64,000 bases of DNA from MFZZ01 sp964582715 (GTDB lineage Bacteria > Patescibacteriota > Microgenomatia > UBA1406 > GWC2-37-13), in NCBI GenBank assembly GCA_964582715.1, contig CAZOSM010000001.1:422471-486470 (forward strand), read 5' to 3'. The position numbers and the translations under genes are program-made. Positions 26,172-35,709 of this stretch are shown piece after piece. Numbering within the stretch: the stretch's first letter is position 1; each line of letters begins with the position of its first letter. The notes below the pieces were generated by a model. The model did not search any database, was not told the origin of the DNA, and saw only the letters and a program-made list of their open reading frames with translations.

Positions 26172-27686
26172 TTATCTAAACATGAGGTCCTGTATAAGAT
26201 TTGGATTTGATTCTATTTCTATCTCTCCTTTTGACAACTGATACTTCTCAATGGTAAAAACATCATTCTTTTTCCATGTCTTAATAGGTTGTTTTGTAAT
26301 TTTTATATCATATTTTTTCCAGTCATTTTTGTTTGTATATTTATTGGTTCCTGAATCACTCATTAACAAATAAAGAGTTGCTCTTTTTTCAAATGGAAAT
26401 GACTTCTTATCCTTATAAGATCGCTGTTGCTGATTCATAGCATATCGAGCAGAATAGCCAAATCTATCATTTGTGTATACGTAGTATCCAAATTCTGATG
26501 GTGCATCTGCATATACTGTTTCTGCCGCTTCTTTATAAAACTTCCATTGACTATCGTCCGTTTTTGCTATTGGATTTTTGATAGTAGTATTTAATGTTAT
26601 ATTTATATTACTTAAGTAGATTACTATCAAAAAGACAGCAAACAGTATGAGAGGTATTTTCTTCCACAAAGATGCAAATAATACAGTAATCATTCCCAAA
26701 AATGGCCAGTAGTAATAGCCCCAAACCTTATCGCGGTAAAACAACGTCAGTATCCAATAACCTAAGAATAAATATGAAAACAGAAGGTATTTTTTATATT
26801 CTTTATTCTTGATTTTAAAAGAAGCTATTATAAATGATAAAAGAATAAGGATTGTTAATGGCCATGTATGATAAGCGACCCATCCTATACTGCCGTTTAA
26901 CATATCAGTTGCCCGTATAGACAAAAATGTAGGTAAAGACATTTGTTCCACTTCAGCTACACGAGGCTCAGATAGATACTGTATGACAGATCTTACCTGT
27001 AAGAAATCATGACGCATTTCAAACAGAACAAAAGACGATAACGGTATCAAAATTAAAAACAAATACAGTAAATGAGTATACTTTCTGTTTCTAATTGCAA
27101 GATACACTGTATAAGGAACACTTAAAAACAGAATCGGAACACCAAAAGCCATTTGAAACTGAATAATTGCTCCAAGTATGAATACACTTATTATTAAATC
27201 CCATTTTTGCAGTTTTTCTGTATATCTAAAAAAGAAATAATAGAAAAGTGGGAAAAGAAGGACAGCTCCATAAGGATTAAACAATGCATGCACATTACCA
27301 GCTGTTACCGATGAATATAATATAGCTGCCAACAAACCAGTCCATTTATCAAATAATTTATTTCCAACGTAGTAAACGATATAAATACTTATAATAAATA
27401 GTATCACCCAGAACCAACCAACTACAACTGGATTTCCTTGTCCTAAATAATAAAATGGAGCCAGCAGATATATCCATAATGGACCATGGAAAACACCAGA
27501 TATTCCGCCAGAACGAGGTCCAATAAGTGTGATATTGTGGTTATAGACGATATCTTCTAATAAAAGAAAGTCACGGGCAATATCTGTATTAAAATTTATG
27601 GTTCCGTGTAATACATACCATGAGGCGAGAAAGATATGAAAGAGTATTATTCCAATAAGAAAAGCAATTGTTTTGTTAATAGACAT
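26172..27686 (-). CDS. GT39-like membrane glycosyltransferase (paralogue of 24768)
   Basis: A 504-aa polytopic membrane protein. Outer loop INFNTDIARDFLLLEDIVYNHN followed by ITLIGPRSGGISGVFHGPLWIYLLAPFYYLGQGNP, the same GPR...GP...YLLAPF layout as the convergent neighbour. A long C-terminal soluble domain (from about residue 355) contains a Lys-rich stretch. The two genes meet stop to stop with no intervening base, which suggests tandem-inverted duplication followed by divergence, although sequence identity looks low outside the motif. Confidence 0.7.
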   Translation of the reverse strand: MSINKTIAFLIGIILFHIFLASWYVLHGTINFNTDIARDFLLLEDIVYNHNITLIGPRSGGISGVFHGPLWIYLLAPFYYLGQGNPVVVGWFWVILFIISIYIVYYVGNKLFDKWTGLLAAILYSSVTAGNVHALFNPYGAVLLFPLFYYFFFRYTEKLQKWDLIISVFILGAIIQFQMAFGVPILFLSVPYTVYLAIRNRKYTHLLYLFLILIPLSSFVLFEMRHDFLQVRSVIQYLSEPRVAEVEQMSLPTFLSIRATDMLNGSIGWVAYHTWPLTILILLSFIIASFKIKNKEYKKYLLFSYLFLGYWILTLFYRDKVWGYYYWPFLGMITVLFASLWKKIPLILFAVFLIVIYLSNINITLNTTIKNPIAKTDDSQWKFYKEAAETVYADAPSEFGYYVYTNDRFGYSARYAMNQQQRSYKDKKSFPFEKRATLYLLMSDSGTNKYTNKNDWKKYDIKITKQPIKTWKKNDVFTIEKYQLSKGEIEIESNPNLIQDLMFR

Positions 27687-27739
27687 AAGAGATACAAACT
27701 ATGAAATTCATATTAGTACATACTCAATTCGTTTACAAG

Positions 27740-27745
27740 TATAAT
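27740..27745 (+). promoter_or_regulatory. -10 box of a predicted leaderless promoter
   Basis: TATAAT ends 6 nt before the ATG at 27752, start of a four-gene overlapping operon. Confidence 0.6.
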
Positions 27746-27751
27746 AAGTAA

Positions 27752-28540
27752 ATGGATATTACCGTACTCATACATACTCATAATGAACAAGAGAACATAA
27801 AAGAGTGTATTACTTCTGCCAGACTTCTTACTTCTCAGGTCATTGTAGTAGATATGAAAAGTACAGACAATACTGTTGAGCTGGCAAAAGCAGAAGATGT
27901 TAAGGTTGTTTCTTTCCCTTTCTCATACTATGTAGAACCAGCAAGAACCTTCGGCATTGAAACTGCCGAAACTAAGTGGGTATTTATTTTAGATGCAGAT
28001 GAACGTATAACTCCAGATCTTGCATCAGAGCTACAAAAAATTATGAGATCTACTCCTCTTATTCCCGAGGATACAGGAAGTGAAGCACCAACCTATTACA
28101 AGGTTCCACGAAAGAATGTCTTTGGTAGAAAAAAATGGCTTAAGCACGGCGGATGGTGGCCAGATCACCAGATACGTTTTATAAATAAACTCTATTTTAA
28201 ATCATGGCCCGAACGGATTCATTCAACGCCAGATATAGCAGGAAGAATGGGATACTTAGATAACCCAATAATTCACTTCTTCCATGGAGATTTAGAAAAA
28301 ATGGTAAAAAAGACAATGGTATTCGAACAAATAGAAGCCCAGTTACTACTGGATGCTAAAAGGCCTGTATCTACTATTACCTTTTTTAGAAAATTTTTTG
28401 GGGAGCTCTATAGAAGGCTTATTATTAAAAGAGGATTCTTAGATGGTCCTATTGGAATTATTGAGTCTGCATATCAGGCCTATTCAAAAACTATTACCTA
28501 CCTCTATTTATATGAAAAGAAAAACAATCGCTCTGTATGA
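27752..28540 (+). CDS. GT2 glycosyltransferase, WaaE/KdtX-like
   Basis: A 262-aa GT-A protein: TVLIHTHNEQENI at the N-terminus, VVDMKSTDNTVELAK, metal-binding LDADERIT, and later WLKHGGWWPDHQIRF, which is the hallmark of the WaaE/KdtX (beta-1,4-glucosyltransferase) group in lipopolysaccharide cores. No lipid A genes are seen, so the local acceptor is probably another lipid-linked or surface glycan. First gene of an operon of four genes that all overlap (28512, 29594, 30459), with a predicted leaderless promoter. Confidence 0.88.
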   Translation: MDITVLIHTHNEQENIKECITSARLLTSQVIVVDMKSTDNTVELAKAEDVKVVSFPFSYYVEPARTFGIETAETKWVFILDADERITPDLASELQKIMRSTPLIPEDTGSEAPTYYKVPRKNVFGRKKWLKHGGWWPDHQIRFINKLYFKSWPERIHSTPDIAGRMGYLDNPIIHFFHGDLEKMVKKTMVFEQIEAQLLLDAKRPVSTITFFRKFFGELYRRLIIKRGFLDGPIGIIESAYQAYSKTITYLYLYEKKNNRSV

Positions 28541-29597
28541 CCCATACCTGGATGTAATGGGCGGAGGAGAAAGACATATCCTTTCTATTATGGAAGTACT
28601 TGTGAATGAAGGTTATGAACCTGTTATTTACTGGGATCATGATATAAGCCGCGAGATTAGCGAAAAGCTCCATATCACCTTTAAAATTCCCATAGAATTT
28701 AGAAAAAATATATTTAATGCTGAAAGCATGATATCTCGTATGACCGAGATCAAAAGCCATGATATTTTTCTCTATGTTACAGATGGAAGTTACTTTTTTA
28801 TGCCGTCAGAAAAGAGTTTTATTTTCTGCATGGTTCCCAAGAAAGATCTGTACAACATGAACATGATTAATAAAATAAAAACTGCCAATGTCCAATTTAT
28901 CTCCAACTCTCATTTCACAAATCAACTACTTTCAAGCTGGGATATAAACGCACAAGTAGTATACCCATATATTCAGGAGGAATTTTTACAAAATTTTTCT
29001 GAAAAAAAGGAAAAGATAATACTCGTTGTAGGTAGATTTTTTAATCATCTTCATGCTAAACGTCAAGATTTAGCAATCCAATGGTTTACTCACTTCCAGA
29101 AAGATAATAAGGATATCGGCAAATATAAATTAATTTTGGCAGGAAGTGTTAAGAATGAAGATCAAAAATATTTTAAAGAGCTACAAGATTTGGCAAAAGG
29201 AAACAATGCTATAGAGTTTCAGCCCAATATTTTGTTTGATGATCTGTTAAAACTATATAAAAGGGCAGATATGTACTGGCATTTAGCAGGCTATGATGTA
29301 AATATAGAAGAAAATCCTGAGAATGTTGAACACTTAGGTATTACTCCACTTGAGGCAATGGCATCAGGGTGCTTAGTATTCGGATATAACGCTGGGGGGT
29401 TGAAAGAGCTTATTCAAGATGGAAAAAATGGCTATCTCTTTTCTTCCAAAGAAGAATTATTTAGCAAAATAGGGATTGCTCTTTATGATGAAATTAATAA
29501 TCAAATTATTAGAAAACAAGCTGCGGAATTTGTAAAAGATACATTTTCCTATGAAGTTTTTAAAACACGTGTAAAAGAAGTTATTCAAACCTCATGA
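28512..29597 (+). CDS. GT4-family glycosyltransferase
   Basis: A 361-aa GT-B enzyme. N-terminal IALYDPYLDVMGGGERHILSI holds the glycine-rich loop. The donor domain ends with E-x7-E (E273 to E281 in EHLGITPLEAM) followed by SGCLVFGYNAGGLKEL. The WHLAGYDVNIEENPENVEHLGI stretch is typical of Alg11-like and related transferases. I chose MKRKTIAL at 28512 because the longer frame only extends into the upstream gene; the two overlap by 29 nt in different frames. The stop overlaps the next start (ATGA). Sugar specificity unknown. Confidence 0.88.
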   Translation: MKRKTIALYDPYLDVMGGGERHILSIMEVLVNEGYEPVIYWDHDISREISEKLHITFKIPIEFRKNIFNAESMISRMTEIKSHDIFLYVTDGSYFFMPSEKSFIFCMVPKKDLYNMNMINKIKTANVQFISNSHFTNQLLSSWDINAQVVYPYIQEEFLQNFSEKKEKIILVVGRFFNHLHAKRQDLAIQWFTHFQKDNKDIGKYKLILAGSVKNEDQKYFKELQDLAKGNNAIEFQPNILFDDLLKLYKRADMYWHLAGYDVNIEENPENVEHLGITPLEAMASGCLVFGYNAGGLKELIQDGKNGYLFSSKEELFSKIGIALYDEINNQIIRKQAAEFVKDTFSYEVFKTRVKEVIQTS

Positions 29598-30484
29598 ATA
29601 TTTCAGTTATTATTCCTGTTTATAAACAGACAGAACAATTTATTTCTAATTTAAAACAAAATGTAAAATTCCTTCATAATATTGAAATTATTGTAGTGAA
29701 TGATGACCCTACTACTTCTATTGCAGAACATTTAAAACCATTTGAGCACGTTAAACTCATTGAACATACTAAAAACAAAGGCTTCGGTTCGACTGTAAAT
29801 GATGGAGTAAACAAAGCTAAAGGAGATTTTATTCTTCTTCTTAACTCTGATGTAGTTCTAGAAGACACTTCTTATCAGAATGCTGTTGAATACTTTAATG
29901 ATGATTCAATCTTTGCTGTATCTTTTGCTCAAAAAGAAAAAAACGGAGATATGGTGGGAAAAAATAAAATATTTTGGAGAAACGGCTTTATTCAACATAG
30001 TAAAGCCAAAGATTTTACTACTGGGGTAAATGCCTGGGCAGAAGGTGGATCGTGCCTAATAGATAAGAAAAAGTTTATGACATTAAAAGGGTTTGATGAA
30101 TTATATAGCCCGTTTTACTGGGAAGACATTGATCTTTCATACCGCGCCTGGAAAAAAGGATATAAGGTCCTTTTTGATGCAGATATTGTAGTCACACATC
30201 ACCATGAAACCACAATAGGTAGTTTGTTTAAGAAAAAAAAGATTCAGGAAACTGCATTCAGGAACCAACTTCTATTTCATTGGAAAAATCTTAGCAACCC
30301 TGGACTGATATTCTCTCATATCTTACATCTCAAATTACTTATACTAAAATCTATAGTAAAAGGTGACATCACTTTTTTAAAAGGATACTTGCAAGCTCTA
30401 CTGAAGCTACCTGTAGCTCTTGCCGCAAGAAGTGGTAATTCGTTTTCTATTTCTGATCATGAAATACTTACAAAATTTGACTAA
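29594..30484 (+). CDS. GT2 family glycosyltransferase
   Basis: A 296-aa GT-A enzyme: SVIIPVYKQTEQFI, VVNDDPTTSI, HTKNKGFGSTVNDGVNKA, the metal-binding LLNSDVVLED, and the catalytic-base region YSPFYWEDIDLSYRAWKKGY. The C-terminal part contains basic and amphipathic segments (LLFHWKNLSNPGLIFSHILHL) that could peripherally bind the membrane. It starts on the ATGA overlap with the upstream GT4 gene and overlaps the following GT39 gene by 26 nt, so translation of the operon is coupled. Donor sugar unknown. Confidence 0.88.
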   Translation: MNISVIIPVYKQTEQFISNLKQNVKFLHNIEIIVVNDDPTTSIAEHLKPFEHVKLIEHTKNKGFGSTVNDGVNKAKGDFILLLNSDVVLEDTSYQNAVEYFNDDSIFAVSFAQKEKNGDMVGKNKIFWRNGFIQHSKAKDFTTGVNAWAEGGSCLIDKKKFMTLKGFDELYSPFYWEDIDLSYRAWKKGYKVLFDADIVVTHHHETTIGSLFKKKKIQETAFRNQLLFHWKNLSNPGLIFSHILHLKLLILKSIVKGDITFLKGYLQALLKLPVALAARSGNSFSISDHEILTKFD

Positions 30485-32084
30485 CAAATATTCATGGGTT
30501 CTTGTTGGGCTGTGCTGCCTGATAGCCCTATCTCTTCATGTCTGGAATTATGGATTTCCACCACTCAATTCTGATGAGGTTTCTATGGGTTACAGCGCAT
30601 ACTCAATTGTTGAAACAGGTAAAGATGAGTATGGCTATACCATGCCTTCTCGATTTAAGACATTTGGAGAATACAAATTACCAGTTTCAATATATACAAT
30701 AGCTGCATTTGTAAAAATAATGGGATTAAGTGAGTTATCTACCAGGCTACCTTTTATTCTTATTGGTATTTTTTCACCAGTTCTTTTCTGTATCCTCACG
30801 AAAAAACTCTTTAACAATACTAGTATTGCTCTACTGAGTGCTATACTTGCAAGTCTATCTCCTTGGATACAGATAATGGCTCGACATGCCCATGACAATA
30901 TTATTATTCTTTTCATGACATGCCTTGCTGTAATAGTACTTACTCAGTTAATGAATAAAATTCAACTTCGTAATATCATATATATCTCACTTATAAGTGG
31001 GGTAGTCCTTTTTACTTCACATATTGGGAAAGTTCTCTCTGTGTATTTCTTCCTTACCATGTTAGTAATTCTTTTTGTGAAAAAACAAAAACTTATACAT
31101 ACTGCCAAGTATGCAGCTATTTTTTTACTCCCGGTATTATTCTTTGTCATTACTGAACTACAAAACCCCACTACACGAGTCAGCAATTTACTTTTTATGA
31201 ATAATCAAGGATTTACACTTACCATTGAAGAACTACGGAGAGAACATGATACAAGATTGTTACATAATAAAGGAACACAAGCAGTGATTGAATTAACTCA
31301 TAGGTATCTGACTTATTTCTCTCCAGAATTTTTGGTTATCAAGGGAGATGATAATGACCGGTTTGGGTTCCCTGGCATCTCACCTATTACACCTGTGACC
31401 TATCTCCTTTTTCTCACAGGTATCTATTTCCTATTTCATAATAAAGAGAAGTACAGATACCTGCTTATATCACTTTTACTTATTTCTCCACTTTCTGCAT
31501 CGCTGTCCTGGCAGGAATATTCTGTGACTCGAGCTTTTGATATGATTATTCCTATTCTATTGCTTGCAGCTTATGGTGGCTATAACTTAGTCCTTTCCTT
31601 AAAACAAAAACAATTTAAGTTGCTTACAGCTTTTGTCCTTATTGCTGGATATTCTTTCTTTACTTTTTACAGTTGGGATTTTTATTATAATCACTACCCG
31701 AAAAGATATGATGTGATTTTTGCCTGGCAGACAGGATATAGAGAGTTAAATGGATACATTAAAAAGAACTACGACTCTGTATCCAAATTTTATATGACCA
31801 AAGAATTAGGACAACCGTATATCTATACCCTCTTTTATTTACAGTTCCCACCATCAGAGTATCAGAAACAAGCTTCGCTTACGGAACTTGATGAATATGG
31901 CTTTGGACAGGTTGAAGCATTTGATAAATTTGAATTTCACTTTAAAAAGCCTGCTGAGGGAGAACAGGCTGTGCATATTGGCTATCCATCCGACTTTGAA
32001 GGTTTAGGAATTCCAGAAGATGAAATTACAAAAATCAGCTTCAATGGCTATGATATCTTCTGGATTTACAACACTACAGAATAA
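30459..32084 (+). CDS. GT39-like membrane glycosyltransferase
   Basis: A 541-aa polytopic membrane protein, last gene of the overlapping operon. Canonical outer-loop motif PPLNSDEVSMGYSAYSIVETGKDEYG (Asp-Glu near residues 37-38) with GEYKLPVSIY downstream, the form common in CPR GT39 proteins. About eleven helices, and a C-terminal soluble domain of about 130 residues. I chose MKYLQNLTN at 30459; the longer frame would overlap the upstream gene by 65 nt. Its 3' end overlaps the convergent CPBP protease gene by 11 nt. Confidence 0.82.
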   Translation: MKYLQNLTNKYSWVLVGLCCLIALSLHVWNYGFPPLNSDEVSMGYSAYSIVETGKDEYGYTMPSRFKTFGEYKLPVSIYTIAAFVKIMGLSELSTRLPFILIGIFSPVLFCILTKKLFNNTSIALLSAILASLSPWIQIMARHAHDNIIILFMTCLAVIVLTQLMNKIQLRNIIYISLISGVVLFTSHIGKVLSVYFFLTMLVILFVKKQKLIHTAKYAAIFLLPVLFFVITELQNPTTRVSNLLFMNNQGFTLTIEELRREHDTRLLHNKGTQAVIELTHRYLTYFSPEFLVIKGDDNDRFGFPGISPITPVTYLLFLTGIYFLFHNKEKYRYLLISLLLISPLSASLSWQEYSVTRAFDMIIPILLLAAYGGYNLVLSLKQKQFKLLTAFVLIAGYSFFTFYSWDFYYNHYPKRYDVIFAWQTGYRELNGYIKKNYDSVSKFYMTKELGQPYIYTLFYLQFPPSEYQKQASLTELDEYGFGQVEAFDKFEFHFKKPAEGEQAVHIGYPSDFEGLGIPEDEITKISFNGYDIFWIYNTTE

Positions 32085-32724
32085 GATAAATAGCTAGGTT
32101 ATACAGTGCATGAATAATAATCGCCACAAGGACATTATTTCTTTGTAAATAAGCAAGAGACACTCCAAAACTAAGTAAAAAGTCGGTTAACATTACTTGT
32201 AGTAAGGCTCCACCTCTTATTTCAGGATTACTAAATAATATTGGTATATGGAGCATAAAAAAAAGGAAGCTTGAAAAAAATATTGAATTAATAAGGTTCT
32301 TAGACTCTCCATATAATCTTTTCAGCACAAAACCTCTCGATAAAATTTCTTCTGAAAAAGATGAAGCAAATGCAACCGCAATATAAAAAAATAGAGATGG
32401 AGCAAATGAAGGAAAGAATGTATTGTTCTGGTCATAGTATACAACCATGCCCATAACTAAAACAAATAAACCTGCCATGAGACCCAACAATATATCACCC
32501 GTTTTTTTTGGAAAAAAATCTACTGCTTTCCAAAATGACTTCTTCTTTTCGTACTTAGTTATGTAGTAATATACTGGAATTAAGAATACGAGTGGTTTTG
32601 CAATAAATTCATCGAACCAAATTGGAAGATCGGTCTTAAAGTAATATCGATAAACACTCCATATGATAACCGCAATTGCCCATGTATTCAGCATCTTCTG
32701 AGTTTGCGATGTTTCATTCTTCAT
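32074..32724 (-). CDS. CPBP family intramembrane glutamic endopeptidase
   Basis: A 216-aa membrane protein of the CAAX-protease/bacteriocin-processing (Abi) family with about seven helices. Motif 1 is SEEILSRGF (Glu125, Glu126, Arg130), motif 2 HIPI (His159), motif 3 HALYN (His205, Asn209): the full catalytic set. Bacterial members often process or protect against peptides, or act in envelope stress; the partner is unknown. On the minus strand TACATT lies 7 nt before the ATG. It lies between the glycan island and the rpoD-dnaG operon. Confidence 0.88.
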   Translation of the reverse strand: MKNETSQTQKMLNTWAIAVIIWSVYRYYFKTDLPIWFDEFIAKPLVFLIPVYYYITKYEKKKSFWKAVDFFPKKTGDILLGLMAGLFVLVMGMVVYYDQNNTFFPSFAPSLFFYIAVAFASSFSEEILSRGFVLKRLYGESKNLINSIFFSSFLFFMLHIPILFSNPEIRGGALLQVMLTDFLLSFGVSLAYLQRNNVLVAIIIHALYNLAIYLIL

Positions 32725-32766
32725 GGTTTACAATGTACACCTCTTTCGAGCAAGTTGCAAGTAGTG

Positions 32767-33855
32767 TTAGTCCAAGAAATCTCGAAGTTTTCTTGCTCTT
32801 GTTGGATGCTTTAGCTTACGAATTGCCTTGGCTTCAATTTGGCGGATACGCTCACGAGTTACTTTAAATTCCTTACCCACTTCTTCAAGTGTTTTTGGTT
32901 TTCCATCTTCAAGTCCAAAGCGCATGAGGAGAACTTTTTGTTCACGAGGAGATAATGTTTCCAACACTTCTCCAATTGCATCTTTCAGTAGCTCTTGTGA
33001 TACCACATCGTATAAGTTTGGTTTTGATTTATCTGCAATAAATTGTTCAAGAGTTGCTTCTTTGTCATCACCAACTGGAGTAGAAAGTGACTTAGGTTGC
33101 TGGGAAATACGCATAAGGTTTTCTGCATCTTCAACAGAAATTTCCATTTCCTTTGCGATTTCTTTAATATCTGGATCTTTTCCATGCTGCTGCATGAGCT
33201 TTCTTTGTGTTTTATAAAATCTATTGATCTGGTCAACCATATGAACAGGAATACGAATTGTTCTTGATTGATCAGCAATAGCACGAGTAATAGCCTGGCG
33301 GATCCACCACGTTGCGTATGTAGAGAACTTAAAACCACGTCTCCAATCATATTTTTCTACTCCTCGGATAAGACCTTTGTTTCCTTCCTGAATAAGATCC
33401 AAGAATGACAAACGGCGACCTAAGTATTTCTTTGCGATAGATACAACCAGACGCAAGTTCGACTTAATAAGTCTTTCTTTTGCTTCTTTGTCTCCTTTTT
33501 CATTGCGCTTTGCGAGTTCTATTTCTTCTTCAAAAGACAAAAGGGGAGTCCTACCAATTTCTTTTAGGTATTTTTTAATCGGATCAAGAGATTCTCCATG
33601 TTTTCCTCCAACAAGCTTTTCAAGCTCTTTTTCCATCTCTTCTGCTGTTTTATTGGCTTCAGATTCTTCACGGGTAGAAATAGTTTCAAAGATATCGATT
33701 CCTTTTTTAAAAGCAGTATCAAAGAATTCATCAATGTCTACAACATGTTTTTCTGGTTCAGAAAAGACAAGGAGGATGTCATCTTGTACAAGAAAGCCAT
33801 CTTCCTGACCTTGTTTTAGTAGTTCTTTTACGTTTTTAGGCATTCGATTTATCAT
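32767..33855 (-). CDS. rpoD: Primary RNA polymerase sigma factor
   Basis: A 362-aa sigma-70, directing RNA polymerase to housekeeping promoters. Region 1.2 is DPIKKYLKEIGRTPLLS (about residues 91-107). Region 2 spans RLIKSNLRLVVSIAKKYLGR, DLIQEGNKGLIRGVEKYDWRRG and KFSTYATWWIRQAI. Region 3 holds RIPVHMVDQINRF and region 4 ends TLEEVGKEFKVTRERIRQIEAKAIRKL (helix-turn-helix for the -35). Region 1.1 is replaced by a short acidic N-terminus. It follows dnaG by 11 nt in the same direction, the old macromolecular synthesis operon without rpsU. Start could be the ATG at 33855 or the one four codons in. Confidence 0.95.
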   Translation of the reverse strand: MINRMPKNVKELLKQGQEDGFLVQDDILLVFSEPEKHVVDIDEFFDTAFKKGIDIFETISTREESEANKTAEEMEKELEKLVGGKHGESLDPIKKYLKEIGRTPLLSFEEEIELAKRNEKGDKEAKERLIKSNLRLVVSIAKKYLGRRLSFLDLIQEGNKGLIRGVEKYDWRRGFKFSTYATWWIRQAITRAIADQSRTIRIPVHMVDQINRFYKTQRKLMQQHGKDPDIKEIAKEMEISVEDAENLMRISQQPKSLSTPVGDDKEATLEQFIADKSKPNLYDVVSQELLKDAIGEVLETLSPREQKVLLMRFGLEDGKPKTLEEVGKEFKVTRERIRQIEAKAIRKLKHPTRARKLRDFLD

Positions 33856-33866
33856 AGCAGTACATT

Positions 33867-35642
33867 TTACACTGATTTAAACAAATTTTCCAATTCTTTT
33901 ACATCCAGTTCTCTCAGAATCTTATTATAGTACAAACTTTTCTGATCTGATTCATCATCATCAATCTTAGAAAGTTCAGAAATATGCCTCTTACAACTCG
34001 CTGTTTTGACGTCGTATACCACATTCCATATCTGCTCTTTAGCAAATTCGTGATCTCCTGATGCATACAGGTAAATCTCATCAGCAACAGCTCTTAGCTC
34101 ATTTGGAAGCGTCTCAGAAAACACTGCATACGAGTCATTTGAGCCTGATTTATCAAGAAACTCTCTATACAGAGAAACAATCTTTTGGTAGGAAGGAATA
34201 GAGAGGTCTTCTATATCTAGAATACTAAAAACTTGTGCAGTAATCTTTTTAGGAGCATCATGTTGGAATATATAGCTTAATAGATATTTTTGCATCATTT
34301 CTTCACGGTTCATTTGAGACTTAGTTTTTTTCACCAATCGTGACCTAAATTGGTTATTGCGACGAGCATATCTAATAAGCCTTTCTACTTGTTCTTCCTT
34401 CATCTCCAACATTTCAGCAAGTCGTTTAATGTAGTGGGATTGAATAATAAGATTTTTAATGTTTTTAACATAAGGAACTAGTTCATCTCCCAATTTCTTT
34501 TTTGCATATGGTGAATTTTCGGGATATTTATGCTGTGCCTTAGCAAACAAAAAATCATACAAAGGGACAGCATCCTCAAGTTCCTTTTTAAAAGTAATAA
34601 AATCGGCTCTGGCTGCTTCATCTGGATCTTTTCCTTTTGAAAACTGCGCAACCCTAATATCAAAGTCAAACTCCTCTGCTTCATTTATCCCCCTCTTCAT
34701 TGCTTCAAGGCCTGCTTCATCTGTATCAAGTGCTAATACAATCTTATTAGTATAGCGCTTTAATATCTGGAGTTGATCTTTCGTAAGTGCAGATCCTTTA
34801 ATGGCGACAATATTAGATATACCATGCTGAAATGGGACAATCATGTCAAATTCTCCTTCTACTAGATATACTTTATCTTCGCGTCGGATTGCTTCTTTAG
34901 CAAGCTGAATACCAAATAAACTAGTACGCTTATGATATACGGGAGTTTCTGGACTATTGATGTATTTTGCAGATTTTTCATTTGCATCAAGAAGCCGACC
35001 GGAAAATCCTACCACAGCTCCTTTAGCATCTTTTATAGGAAATATTAATCGATTGCGAAACCGGTCATACATATGACCACGACTTGAGGAAACTACCAAC
35101 CCAGCCATTAGGATCTGTTCTTCAGAGTATTTCTTTTTGTTCTTTAAATAATTAAGAAGTGAATCCCAGGATTCAGGAGCGTAACCAAGCTCAAATGTAT
35201 GTATGATCTTATCATTAATGCCGCGGTTCTTAAGGTACTCTAGAGCTTTTTTACCAACAGGGCTTTGTGTTAATAGATATGCGTAATATCTGGCCGCCCA
35301 GTTATTCATAGCATATACAATATCCCGACGATTACTTTCATTATCGTTCTGGGTTACAGAGTCAAGTTGAACACCCGTACGCTGAGCAAGTTCTCTCAGT
35401 GCTTCTGTAAACGTAAGATTGTCCCATTTCATAAGAAACTTAATCACATCACCACCCTCACCACAGGTTCCAAAACAATGCCAGATTTGTCTATCTGGAG
35501 ATATTACAAATGAAGGTGATTTTTCGTTGTGGAATGGACACAGAGCCTTAAAGTTGCGTCCAGATTTTTTAACCTGAACATATTGAGATATGAAATCAAC
35601 GATGTCTAGTTTACTTTTTATCTCTTCAATTTTTTCTTCCAT
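33867..35642 (-). CDS. dnaG: DNA primase
   Basis: A 591-aa bacterial primase that makes RNA primers for replication. N-terminal zinc module with CPFHNEKSPSF (Cys35, His38) and HCFGTCGEGGDVIKF (Cys56, Cys60); the last pair is spaced C-x3-C instead of the usual C-x2-C. The RNA polymerase domain includes GRLLDANEKSAKYINSPET and the TOPRIM core VYLVEGEFDMI plus ALDTDEAG. The C-terminal helicase-binding region is present though divergent. The minus-strand TATAAT at 35652-35657 lies 9 nt before the ATG, back to back with the promoter of the gene at 35710. rpoD follows in the same operon. Confidence 0.95.
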   Translation of the reverse strand: MEEKIEEIKSKLDIVDFISQYVQVKKSGRNFKALCPFHNEKSPSFVISPDRQIWHCFGTCGEGGDVIKFLMKWDNLTFTEALRELAQRTGVQLDSVTQNDNESNRRDIVYAMNNWAARYYAYLLTQSPVGKKALEYLKNRGINDKIIHTFELGYAPESWDSLLNYLKNKKKYSEEQILMAGLVVSSSRGHMYDRFRNRLIFPIKDAKGAVVGFSGRLLDANEKSAKYINSPETPVYHKRTSLFGIQLAKEAIRREDKVYLVEGEFDMIVPFQHGISNIVAIKGSALTKDQLQILKRYTNKIVLALDTDEAGLEAMKRGINEAEEFDFDIRVAQFSKGKDPDEAARADFITFKKELEDAVPLYDFLFAKAQHKYPENSPYAKKKLGDELVPYVKNIKNLIIQSHYIKRLAEMLEMKEEQVERLIRYARRNNQFRSRLVKKTKSQMNREEMMQKYLLSYIFQHDAPKKITAQVFSILDIEDLSIPSYQKIVSLYREFLDKSGSNDSYAVFSETLPNELRAVADEIYLYASGDHEFAKEQIWNVVYDVKTASCKRHISELSKIDDDESDQKSLYYNKILRELDVKELENLFKSV

Positions 35643-35651
35643 AGCCTAAGT

Positions 35652-35657
35652 ATTATA
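35652..35657 (-). promoter_or_regulatory. -10 box of the dnaG-rpoD operon
   Basis: Minus-strand TATAAT ending 9 nt before the dnaG ATG; no clear -35. Confidence 0.5.
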
Positions 35658-35696
35658 AATGAATTTTTCCCCTTGCTTTATTTTTCTCCATACTAT

Positions 35697-35702
35697 TATA
35701 AT
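35697..35702 (+). promoter_or_regulatory. -10 box for the PilM-like/LytR_C gene
   Basis: TATAAT ends 7 nt before the ATG at 35710, which decides that start over an ATG at 35659 that would lie upstream of the promoter. Confidence 0.55.
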
Positions 35703-35709
35703 AGTTGTA

